A stretch of DNA of 6,254 bases from contig VRUF01000166.1 of NCBI GenBank assembly GCA_019456245.1, positions 306 through 6,559 of the forward strand, written 5' to 3'. The DNA is from Planctomycetota bacterium. GTDB taxonomy: Bacteria; Planctomycetota; Phycisphaerae; Sedimentisphaerales; Anaerohalosphaeraceae. A program made the translations under genes and the position numbers. Positions 1 through 5,100 of this stretch are shown here, in pieces; within the stretch, counting starts at the first letter, position 1; every line of letters starts with the position of its first letter. The notes beneath the pieces were generated by a model. The model did no database searches and was not told the origin of the DNA. It saw only the letters and a list, made by a program, of their open reading frames with translations.

Positions 1-367
1 CATCTTTGATCGCTCCTGTGAACTTCGATGTGGTGGGTTTACCTTCCCGATTGCGACGGGTCCGTGCAAAACTGAGTTTACCTTCTTCATACTTGAGGTT
101 TTCCAGTTCGCTAAGTCCCCATAAACTTATCCAATGACCGATTTGTTTGCCCTCTTTGTCTCTGGAAAATGACAGAATCGATTCCCACTGATCGGCTTTG
201 ACCAGCCAATCGCCGTACAATCCCCCTCTGCGGGACCGAGGCGACCGGGTCGGAGTCTCTGCCTTTACAGTTTCAGCTTCGGCTGCAACGGCATTAGATT
301 GACCATACTCGCAAATAAAACAAAAAGATATTGCTGCAAAAGCTAGGATTTTCAAATGATTTTTCAT
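1..367 (-). CDS. Secreted protein of unknown function, N-terminal part (cut by window edge)
   Basis: The reverse strand is open from an ATG at 367 to the window edge, giving 122 codons with no stop. The start is backed by an AGGA ribosome binding site 4-5 bases upstream. Residues 1-29 look like a signal peptide: a basic start (Lys2, Lys6), a hydrophobic core around residues 7-19, and a likely cut near AVAA (26-29). A Thr/Pro/Arg-rich linker (about 33-48) follows. From residue 49 a GLYGDW start leads into a beta-rich pattern with SLWGLSELENLKYEEGKLSF (81-100) and FTGAIKD at the edge. This rhythm (polar strand, 'SELENLKYEEGKL', 'F.G.IKD') recalls small secreted beta-sandwich domains seen in planctomycete proteins, sometimes beside DUF1080 domains. 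That match is from memory and uncertain. The protein is probably exported to the periplasm or cell surface. No catalytic residues can be assigned, and the C-terminal part and total length are unknown. Confidence 0.8.
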   Translation of the reverse strand, partial: MKNHLKILAFAAISFCFICEYGQSNAVAAEAETVKAETPTRSPRSRRGGLYGDWLVKADQWESILSFSRDKEGKQIGHWISLWGLSELENLKYEEGKLSFARTRRNREGKPTTSKFTGAIKD

Positions 368-560
368 GTTTCCTGCCCTTTCAATGATTAAATTGATATT
401 TATTTCCCATATTAAACGCTTGAATATGCGACCATGCCCATTAATTCCATGACCATATCAAGGTTTTTTCTTAAACGCAAACACCGAATTTTAACGATCT
501 TGCAGTTCGATTTGATGTATTTCTGTATATAAGAGTACCGGTAAAAGATTTGTTTTTTAT

Positions 561-580
561 AGAGCAGAGGAAAATGCTCT
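561..580. repeat. Short inverted repeat (hairpin) in the intergenic region
   Basis: Arms AGAGCA (561-566) and TGCTCT (575-580) are perfect complements around an 8-base A/G-rich loop. No T-tract follows on either strand, since the T-run sits on the 5' side of the plus strand. It therefore does not look like an intrinsic terminator. It could be an operator or chance. Confidence 0.3.
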
Positions 581-704
581 GGCTTACAACGAACAAAACT
601 TTTATTATTATAAGAGATTACATTGGACAGCAATGGCTTAAAGTATGAAAATAGGCATGACAAAACACTGTTTGTCTGCGGTACTGTGATAACCAATTGT
701 TTGT

Positions 705-711
705 AAAGGGG
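705..711 (+). promoter_or_regulatory. Ribosome binding site that fixes the start of the first CBS gene
   Basis: AAAGGGG lies six bases before the ATG at 718. An in-frame TTG at 697 would put this site inside the coding region, so ATG 718 is the better start. Confidence 0.75.
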
Positions 712-717
712 AACGAT

Positions 718-1116
718 ATGTTTAAAGCCGAAACAATTATGAAGACCGATCTAATCACCGCTCAAAGGCAGGATCCGATATATGAAGCAATCAGAACCTT
801 AGTGGATAATAATATTACCGGTTTGCCTGTGGTCGATGATGATATGAACTTGGTAGGTGTAATCACAGAGAAAGACGTGCTGAGCCTGTTGTATGACAAC
901 CGGGATGAATCCGGCAAAGTCGAAGATTTTATGACGGAAAAAGTAATTAGTTTCGACCCTGGGGACAGTTTGATTGATATTGCCGATAGTTTTATAAATA
1001 ACCACTTCCGAAGGGTTCCGATAGTAACAAACGGAAAACTGGTAGGCATCATCAGCCGAAAAGACATCATCGCATATATCTTAAAGCTGCGGCATAAGGA
1101 TATAGCAGGGGTGTGA
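718..1116 (+). CDS. Two-CBS-domain protein (first of a tandem pair)
   Basis: The protein has 132 residues and consists of almost nothing but a CBS (Bateman) pair, a module that usually senses adenine nucleotides or related ligands. CBS 1 covers about residues 8-58 (IMKTDLITA at the front, then TGLPVVDDD at 34-42 and GVITEKDVL at 47-55). CBS 2 covers about 72-124 (FMTEKVISFDPGDS, then RRVPIV at 98-103 and LVGIISRKDII at 108-118). No signal peptide, membrane segment or fused effector domain is visible, so it should be a cytosolic stand-alone sensor or regulatory subunit. Start ATG 718 was chosen because of the strong ribosome binding site. A paralogue about 54% identical follows 36 bp downstream on the same strand, probably co-transcribed. 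Partner and ligand cannot be told from the sequence. The CBS assignment is secure; any cellular role is unknown. Confidence 0.92.
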   Translation: MFKAETIMKTDLITAQRQDPIYEAIRTLVDNNITGLPVVDDDMNLVGVITEKDVLSLLYDNRDESGKVEDFMTEKVISFDPGDSLIDIADSFINNHFRRVPIVTNGKLVGIISRKDIIAYILKLRHKDIAGV

Positions 1117-1137
1117 GGATGCTTGCATAACATTTAC

Positions 1138-1143
1138 TAAAGG
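1138..1143 (+). promoter_or_regulatory. Ribosome binding site supporting a GTG start for the second CBS gene
   Basis: AAAGGA ends nine bases before the GTG at 1153. The N-terminus read from this GTG aligns residue for residue with that of the upstream paralogue (MFETKSIM against MFKAETIM), which supports the unusual start codon. Confidence 0.75.
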
Positions 1144-1152
1144 ACAGCAACT

Positions 1153-1530
1153 GTGTTCGAGACTAAAAGCATTATGACAACTAATGTTATCGCGGTTAAG
1201 CGGGACACGCCGATCGGCAGGGCCATAGAAATTCTTGTAGACAAAGATGTTACCGGCTTGCCTGTGATCAATGATGACATGACGCTTGCAGGTATGATCA
1301 CAGAAAAAGATGTACTGAGGCTAATATCTGATTTGGAAGATGACTCTGCCAAAGTTGAAGACTTTATGTCGAAAGACGTTGTGAGTTTTGATCAGGATGA
1401 AGATATAATCGCGATTTGCGAGTGCCTTGTCAATGCCAATTTTCGAAGGGTTCCTATATTATCAGAAGGGAAACTCGTAGGCATTGTCAGCAGAAGGGAT
1501 ATCGTCAAATATATATTGGAACCGCTTTGA
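1153..1530 (+). CDS. Two-CBS-domain protein (second of a tandem pair)
   Basis: The protein has 125 residues, begins with GTG, and has the same architecture as the preceding gene. CBS 1 lies at about 8-58 (TGLPVINDD at 34-42, GMITEKDVL at 47-55). CBS 2 lies at about 72-123 (FMSKDVVSFD, RRVPIL at 98-103, LVGIVSRRDIV at 108-118). By my hand alignment 67 of 125 positions are identical to the upstream copy with no gaps. The upstream copy has a short tail (KLRHKDIAGV) that this one lacks. The strongest conservation is in the GLPV, ITEKDVL, KVEDFM, FRRVPI and GKLVGI blocks, which line the ligand cleft in CBS pairs. The helices between these blocks diverge, as expected after an old duplication. The two could form a heterodimer or bind different ligands; that is inference. 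The gene ends just before a terminator. Confidence 0.92.
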   Translation: MFETKSIMTTNVIAVKRDTPIGRAIEILVDKDVTGLPVINDDMTLAGMITEKDVLRLISDLEDDSAKVEDFMSKDVVSFDQDEDIIAICECLVNANFRRVPILSEGKLVGIVSRRDIVKYILEPL

Positions 1531-1584
1531 TGGCAATTGGTGCCATTGATAAGAATTATCTTACAGGTCTGTTTTGTGATAACA

Positions 1585-1611
1585 AAAACAAAGATAGCTC
1601 ATCTTTGTTTT
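1585..1611. terminator. Bidirectional intrinsic terminator between convergent genes
   Basis: AAAACAAAGAT (1585-1595) and ATCTTTGTTTT (1601-1611) form a perfect 11-bp stem with a 5-base loop (AGCTC). The A-rich left arm and T-rich right arm let it work in both directions. On the minus strand the U-rich run extends further (TTTGTTTTTGTT), so it may serve the phosphatase-like gene best. Two weaker hairpins precede it, TGGCA/TGCCA (1531-1545) and GATAA/TTATC (1548-1560), right after the CBS stop codon. The stem is A/T-rich, so its strength is uncertain. Confidence 0.65.
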
Positions 1612-1663
1612 GGCGTGACCATCTGTGTAATACCAAAGACAGGCAATGGTAGAGTGGGTGGGC

Positions 1664-2485
1664 CTATTTGCCATTTGCAACGTTATAGTAATGATAAATC
1701 TCCATGTCTTCCGGAATATCTTTTCCATGGGTTCCTTTACCTGTATCAGGGTCGATATGTGCGCCATGATCAGGAGTAAACATAATCAATCGATTGTATT
1801 TTTCCCAGGCTATTTCGTAATGTTTTGCGATTTTAACAAAGCTATCAACATGGTTTTTAACAGCTTTAATCGCCGCTTCTGATTCAGGTGTGGATTTATG
1901 AAGCGTATCATCATATTCCTGATGATAGGCAACAATAACATCGTGCTTATTTGCTTCGATCAACTGGATTGCTCGGCTAGTTACTTGCTTGTCATAGATT
2001 TCAGAGAAGTAATCAATGTTACGATTGCGGAAAATGCAGTCTATGCTGGAGTTGGCAACAGCTACAATTGCTACCTTTTTACCGCCGCGGATCAACGCAT
2101 CGAAAAGGGTGTCACACTTGAGAACTGGTTTCTTGTATTTCTGGATACCGTGGATATCAGGCATGACTCCGGTAAACATAGAAGCAAAGCAGACGGGTGT
2201 CTTAGGGGGAAAAACTGAACAGAGTTTAACTTGATCAGGAGCATGTTGTAATATATCGGTAAATATGTGTGGGTGTTTCTTGTGTAAATTTACCCCAATA
2301 GCATCCGGTGCATAAATCAGGCACTTTTCAATTTGTGATATATGTTTGAGTTCAGCTTTTTCTAAGAGCGATTGAATAATATTTCCGTCTGAGCAAGAAA
2401 GAGGAATTACATTCATTAATTTACAAATTGTTGGCGTAACGGAAGTAATGCAATTCAAATCATTAACAGGGTCATTTTTTTTCAT
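1664..2485 (-). CDS. Compact alkaline-phosphatase-superfamily protein (phosphodiesterase/nucleotide pyrophosphatase-like)
   Basis: This 273-residue protein carries the full order of metal-site motifs of the alkaline phosphatase superfamily, closest to type I phosphodiesterase/nucleotide pyrophosphatases. A hydrophobic strand ends at Asp61 (LIYAPDAIG), the usual first metal ligand. PPKTPVCFASMFTG (93-106) then PDIHGI (109-114) matches the nucleophile loop, with Thr96 the likely nucleophile. YDDTLH (191-196) supplies the Asp192/His196 pair, FTPDHGAH (236-243) the Asp239-His240 pair, and GTHG (251-254) the last His253. The expected hydrolase therefore uses two divalent metals on a phosphoester or a related ester. 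The substrate cannot be inferred. There is no signal peptide or membrane segment, so it is probably cytosolic, whereas many relatives are secreted. At 273 residues it is short for the superfamily and lacks room for large cap insertions. The start ATG at 2485 has GAGGG about nine bases upstream. It converges with the CBS genes and diverges from the trp operon. No functional link to either is evident. Confidence 0.85.
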   Translation of the reverse strand: MKKNDPVNDLNCITSVTPTICKLMNVIPLSCSDGNIIQSLLEKAELKHISQIEKCLIYAPDAIGVNLHKKHPHIFTDILQHAPDQVKLCSVFPPKTPVCFASMFTGVMPDIHGIQKYKKPVLKCDTLFDALIRGGKKVAIVAVANSSIDCIFRNRNIDYFSEIYDKQVTSRAIQLIEANKHDVIVAYHQEYDDTLHKSTPESEAAIKAVKNHVDSFVKIAKHYEIAWEKYNRLIMFTPDHGAHIDPDTGKGTHGKDIPEDMEIYHYYNVANGK

Positions 2486-2585
2486 CGTTGTTTTCCCTCA
2501 AAATGAGTGCGATTGATCGGTTTTTCGCTTTTTGAAGCTTGTTTCGCCTTGTGCCTATACTGGGAGCCGCTATTAGATAATAACG

Positions 2586-2610
2586 ATTATATCGGATTTT
2601 AGCCTAAAAT
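2586..2610 (-). promoter_or_regulatory. Possible promoter and operator for the phosphatase-like gene
   Basis: Read on the minus strand, a perfect TATAAT (2591-2586) lies about 95 bp before the start codon. Its -35 region is poor (TTAATT or CTTAAT at the right distance). An inverted repeat ATTTTA-GCC-TAAAAT (2596-2610) fills the spacer between -10 and -35, where a repressor or a spacer-twisting activator could act. A weak -35 would fit activator dependence. This rests on sequence shape alone. Confidence 0.4.
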
Positions 2611-2653
2611 TAAGGAAAAAGTAGGTTTTTTTTGGTTTGGCTGATATTTTTTC

Positions 2654-2682
2654 TTGACTTGGGTTGCCGGATTTGGTTTAAT
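2654..2682 (+). promoter_or_regulatory. Promoter of the trp operon
   Basis: TTGACT (2654-2659) and TTTAAT (2677-2682) are separated by exactly 17 bases, close to the sigma-70 consensus. T-tracts at 2626-2633 and 2647-2652 lie upstream, about two helical turns apart, and may act as an UP element or bend the DNA. The expected transcription start is near 2688-2692, directly at the leader peptide AUG. I recognise no TrpR-type operator. Confidence 0.7.
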
Positions 2683-2691
2683 GATGTTTCT

Positions 2692-2754
2692 ATGTATAAG
2701 AACATTGGCAAAAATCGGTTTTGGTGGTGGCGCGAATCCCTCTACGATGGGTAA
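2692..2754 (+). CDS. trpL: Trp operon leader peptide with three consecutive Trp codons
   Basis: A 20-codon frame reads MYKNIGKNRF, then WWW at codons 11-13 (2722-2730), then RESLYDG and TAA at 2752-2754. Three TGG codons in a row just upstream of trpE are the hallmark of a sensing leader peptide. Ribosomes stall there when charged tRNA-Trp is scarce. The WWWRES end recalls the WWRTS end of E. coli TrpL and the WWWAR end of Sinorhizobium meliloti TrpL. The stop codon lies inside the segment that forms the antiterminator, as the classical mechanism requires. No Shine-Dalgarno sequence precedes the ATG, and the predicted RNA start is only a few bases upstream, so translation may begin on a nearly leaderless end. 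The frame is also open upstream to a TTG at 2659, but that codon overlaps the -35 box and should not be transcribed. The peptide itself probably has no function after synthesis. Confidence 0.85.
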   Translation: MYKNIGKNRFWWWRESLYDG

Positions 2755-2792
2755 TGGTGTTCTTGTATGTATTTGTTTTGTTCTGAATGTCG

Positions 2793-2818
2793 AAGCCCGT
2801 TTAATACCGGGTTTTTTT
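2793..2818 (+). terminator. Intrinsic terminator of the trp attenuator
   Basis: AAGCCCG (2793-2799) pairs with CGGGTTT (2808-2814), including one G-U pair, around an 8-base loop. Counting from 2812, seven consecutive T residues follow the GC core. It stands between the trp promoter and trpE, 50 bases before the trpE ATG, with no complete upstream gene other than the leader peptide on this strand. That marks it as a regulated attenuator rather than an end-of-operon terminator. Confidence 0.85.
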
Positions 2819-2830
2819 ATTAGCTAAAAA

Positions 2831-2859
2831 TTGACAACACTGTAAAATAGGACGATAAG
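2831..2859 (+). promoter_or_regulatory. Possible second promoter between attenuator and trpE
   Basis: A perfect TTGACA (2831-2836) is followed after 17 bases by GATAAG (2854-2859), which matches four of six -10 positions. RNA starting about seven bases later would begin at or just before the trpE ATG and lose the AAGG ribosome binding site (2857-2860). The RNA would escape attenuation but would need leaderless translation. It may be chance. Confidence 0.35.
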
Positions 2860-2868
2860 GTCTGAAAT

Positions 2869-4470
2869 ATGAATGATTATAAAGAAAAAATACTTGCAGC
2901 GAAGGCTGGGGAGATTATTCCTGTTGTTCGCGATATCGAGATGGGCTGTCCGGTGGAGTTTTTTGCGAAACTTTCTGACTATGGTCGCAAAAAGCATAGC
3001 TGTCTTTTTGAGTCGCGTGATTATCTTTCCGAAAACGCCGGCGGTGAGCTTACGTTCGGCACAGCCGATCCCGCTCTTTATGTCAGCGGCAGGGGGGTTG
3101 ATTTTACTATCGAGGCGCTTAGCGCAGTTGGCAGGCGAATGGTCGGGTATCTTGCCGGCGACCAGGGGCGGTTTGATTTTTGCGAAAGCGTCGAATTCAG
3201 CGATGACAAGATATGCGGGGTGCTCAAAAAGCCTGAAGGCCGGATGGATGAGCAGTCTCGACTCAAGAGTATTAACCAGATGAACGTGCTTCGGGCGGTG
3301 GCGTTTTCTTTTAAACTTGCAAGCCATCCGTTCAGGGTGACGTGCGGTTTGCTGGGGGCGCTGAGTTATGATTTTGTCGATCAGTTCGAGAAGCTGCCGG
3401 AAAGTAAGTCCGATGTGCTGGGCAATCCCGATTATGAGCTTTATTTTGCGGACAATATATTTCTGATGGACCACCGAGTCGGTAAAGGGCATGTGATCGT
3501 AAATGTGATGATAACTGACGCCGATCGCCAGGAGATCATCGAAGACGCCGAGAGGTGCTTTGAGAGGTATTATGAAACCGCAAAGGGTGATGTGCCGGTC
3601 GGCAGGGATCTTTCAGATCGTGAAATTATTAGCGGAACAGATACTGTCCAAAGTGAGTATGAACAGATTGTCAAGATCGCCAAGGAGCATATCATTGAAG
3701 GCGATGTGTTTCAGGTTGTGCTCAGCCGGACGGTGACCGAATCATGCAGGGATGAGGGGCTTGATGTGTACCGGCGGCTGCGTGTGCTGAACCCTTCGCC
3801 GTATATGTTCTATCTTAATACCGCCGAGACCGTTTTGCTTGGAGCCAGTCCGGAGCTTAATCTTCGGGTCAGCGGTATCGATAAGAGATCTGTCGAGATA
3901 AGGCCTATCGCCGGGACGAAACCCAGGGGCAGGGTTGACGGTAAGATCGATGCTGATATGGATGCACGATACGAGGCGGAGCTTAAGCTGGACCGTAAGG
4001 AGCTTGCCGAGCATATGATGCTTGTCGATCTTGCCAGAAACGACATTGCCCGCGTTACCAAAGCCGGTTCGCGGGTGGTCAGCGAGATGCTTATCACGGA
4101 AAAGTATGAGTCGGTGATGCACCTTGTCAGTAATGTTAAGGGCGAGCTTCGGGACGATCTCGACGCGTTGAGCGCATATCTTGCGACGATGAATATGGGC
4201 ACGCTTAGCGGGGCACCGAAGATTGAGGCGATGAAGATAATCCGCCGGCTGGAGAACAGTAAACGCGGTTACTACGGAGGCGCCGTGATGTATCTTACCG
4301 TCGACGGGCAGTTTGACAGTTGTATTACGATACGGAGCCTGCAGATCAAGGACGATGTGGCGTATATTCGCGCAGGAGCCGGCATCGTCCATGACAGCAT
4401 CCCCGCAAGCGAGTTTCAGGAAACCGACCACAAAGCAAATTCCTGCCTTAAGGCAGTCAGAGGAAAATAA
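2869..4470 (+). CDS. trpE: Anthranilate synthase component I
   Basis: TrpE, 533 residues, the usual length for a stand-alone subunit. With glutamine-derived ammonia from TrpG it turns chorismate into anthranilate, the first committed step of tryptophan synthesis, in the cytosol. The N-terminal domain holds LFES (46-49), matching the LLES Trp-binding segment of E. coli TrpE. With NPSPYM (308-313) it indicates a site for feedback inhibition by tryptophan. The chorismate-binding C-terminal domain starts near residue 262 and shows EIRPIAGTKPRG (343-354), LVDLARNDIARV (385-396), the catalytic-region His418 in VMHLVSNVKG, GTLSGAPK (444-451), RGYYGGAV (466-473) and RAGAGIVHDS (501-510). IAGT rather than a salicylate-synthase variant, and the adjacent trpG, separate it from PabB and isochorismate synthases. 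The start ATG 2869 has AAGG (2857-2860) eight bases upstream. The gene lies 50 bp after the trp attenuator terminator, so expression should respond to both Trp-tRNA charging and end-product inhibition. The next gene starts one base after its stop codon. Confidence 0.97.
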   Translation: MNDYKEKILAAKAGEIIPVVRDIEMGCPVEFFAKLSDYGRKKHSCLFESRDYLSENAGGELTFGTADPALYVSGRGVDFTIEALSAVGRRMVGYLAGDQGRFDFCESVEFSDDKICGVLKKPEGRMDEQSRLKSINQMNVLRAVAFSFKLASHPFRVTCGLLGALSYDFVDQFEKLPESKSDVLGNPDYELYFADNIFLMDHRVGKGHVIVNVMITDADRQEIIEDAERCFERYYETAKGDVPVGRDLSDREIISGTDTVQSEYEQIVKIAKEHIIEGDVFQVVLSRTVTESCRDEGLDVYRRLRVLNPSPYMFYLNTAETVLLGASPELNLRVSGIDKRSVEIRPIAGTKPRGRVDGKIDADMDARYEAELKLDRKELAEHMMLVDLARNDIARVTKAGSRVVSEMLITEKYESVMHLVSNVKGELRDDLDALSAYLATMNMGTLSGAPKIEAMKIIRRLENSKRGYYGGAVMYLTVDGQFDSCITIRSLQIKDDVAYIRAGAGIVHDSIPASEFQETDHKANSCLKAVRGK

Positions 4471-4471
4471 A

Positions 4472-5086
4472 ATGAACAAATATGAGATAAAAGTTTTATT
4501 CATCGACAACTTCGATTCGTTTACTTACAACCTTGTGGACGAGTTTGGAAAGCGGGATTGTCCTACTAAGGTTTATCGTGCCGACACTCCGCTGGAAGAA
4601 TTGAAAAAGGTAGCGGAAGATTTTAAACCCGACTTGCTTTTGCTTTCTCCCGGTCCGGGTGCGCCTGATAAGGCCGGGGTTACGCTTGAGGCGATGGATT
4701 ATTTTAAAGACCGGCTTCCGATTTTTGGAGTTTGCCTGGGGTATCAGTCGATCGTTCAGTATTTCGGCGGTAAGATCGGTCATGCAGAGAGCGTTATGCA
4801 TGGCAAGAGCTCGAAGGTGACGCATACGGGTAAGGGGGTCTTTGCCGGGTTGGAAAATCCTTTACATGCCGGCAGGTATCACAGCCTTTGTGCGATGACG
4901 CTTCCGGATTGTCTTGAGAAAACGGCGAATTTTGAGGGTATTGTGATGGGGATCGAACATAAAGAACTGCCTATATACGGTGTTCAGTTTCATCCGGAGA
5001 GCATTTTGACGCCTATGGGCGGCAGGATTATTGAGAATATGATCAGGATAGCGGTAGAACGCGGCAAGGAAACGTCTGCAACTTAA
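4472..5086 (+). CDS. trpG: Anthranilate synthase component II (glutamine amidotransferase)
   Basis: A class I glutamine amidotransferase of 204 residues, the normal size for unfused TrpG. It releases ammonia from glutamine and passes it to TrpE. Visible motifs are DNFDSFTYNLV (12-22), the oxyanion strand LLSPGPGAP (57-65), the nucleophile elbow GVCLGYQ (86-92, Cys88), YHSL (136-139) and VQFHPES (171-177), which gives His174 and Glu176 of the catalytic triad. The start at 4472 was chosen because AGAGGA (4459-4464) lies seven bases upstream and the protein then begins right before the first conserved strand. The same frame is open upstream to 4313, but that would overlap trpE by 158 bp with non-homologous sequence. 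The gap after trpE is one base, indicating translational coupling. It could double as PabA for folate synthesis, as some TrpG proteins do, which cannot be judged here. Confidence 0.96.
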   Translation: MNKYEIKVLFIDNFDSFTYNLVDEFGKRDCPTKVYRADTPLEELKKVAEDFKPDLLLLSPGPGAPDKAGVTLEAMDYFKDRLPIFGVCLGYQSIVQYFGGKIGHAESVMHGKSSKVTHTGKGVFAGLENPLHAGRYHSLCAMTLPDCLEKTANFEGIVMGIEHKELPIYGVQFHPESILTPMGGRIIENMIRIAVERGKETSAT

Positions 5087-5100
5087 ATGGAGAGATAATA

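Larger units (their letters stand above)
368..717. other. Divergent intergenic region without a convincing gene
   Basis: This 350-bp AT-rich stretch separates the minus-strand secreted-protein gene from the plus-strand CBS gene, so it should hold promoters for both. I see no clear pair of -35 and -10 boxes for either one. Weak candidates on the plus strand are a TATATAAG stretch at 526-533 and TTGGAC (623-628) with TATGAA (644-649), but the latter spacing is only 15 bases. An 8-bp palindrome TACCGGTA lies at 536-543, and a short hairpin at 561-580 is listed separately. A 94-codon reverse frame here lacks a ribosome binding site and was rejected. Confidence 0.6.
2692..2818 (+). promoter_or_regulatory. 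Trp attenuator: leader peptide, antiterminator and terminator
   Basis: Three competing pairings can be drawn by hand. The terminator (segments 3:4) is 2793-2799 with 2808-2814. The antiterminator (2:3) pairs 2746-2762 with 2785-2801: 15 of 17 positions match with two A-A mismatches, although seven are G-U pairs. It uses up the left arm of the terminator. An early helix (1:2) pairs 2692-2707 with 2755-2770, 16 contiguous pairs including G-U, and would block the antiterminator. A ribosome stalled at 2722-2730 leaves segment 2 free (antitermination, low Trp). A ribosome at the stop codon 2752-2754 covers segment 2, so the terminator forms (high Trp). How well the 1:2 helix is disrupted by a stalled ribosome is less clear, because most of segment 1 lies behind it. 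No energies were computed. Confidence 0.8.

Noticed and set aside
561..580. Hairpin as a terminator
   Set aside because: No T-tract follows the stem on either strand and there is no gene ending nearby.
412..696. Reverse-strand open frame of 94 codons
   Set aside because: It starts with TTG, has no ribosome binding site, fills the divergent intergenic region, and its product shows no domain-like pattern. AT-rich DNA gives such frames by chance.
697..717. Upstream TTG start for the first CBS gene
   Set aside because: It would place the AAAGGGG ribosome binding site inside the coding region. The paralogue aligns from the ATG at 718.
2631..2679. Direct repeat TTTGGTTT (2631-2638 and 2672-2679), 41 bp apart
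   Set aside because: Four helical turns is a suggestive spacing for regulator sites, but the repeat is short and low in complexity, and one copy overlaps the -10 box. Chance is the simpler reading.
2659..2691. Longer leader peptide from an in-frame TTG with one more Trp codon
   Set aside because: The TTG overlaps the -35 box and lies before the predicted transcription start, so it should not be in the RNA.
2486..2868. T-box riboswitch or TrpR operator upstream of trpE
   Set aside because: I looked for the T-box sequence (AGGGTGG followed by ACC) and for a TrpR-like palindrome at the promoter and saw neither. The Trp codon run explains the regulation better.
4313..4471. Longer trpG frame starting inside trpE
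   Set aside because: The extension overlaps trpE in another frame, shows no TrpG homology, and a strong ribosome binding site supports ATG 4472.
3742..4509. Long reverse-strand frame of 255 codons opposite trpE
   Set aside because: It is a shadow of the strongly conserved trpE. No ribosome binding site or recognisable motif supports it.
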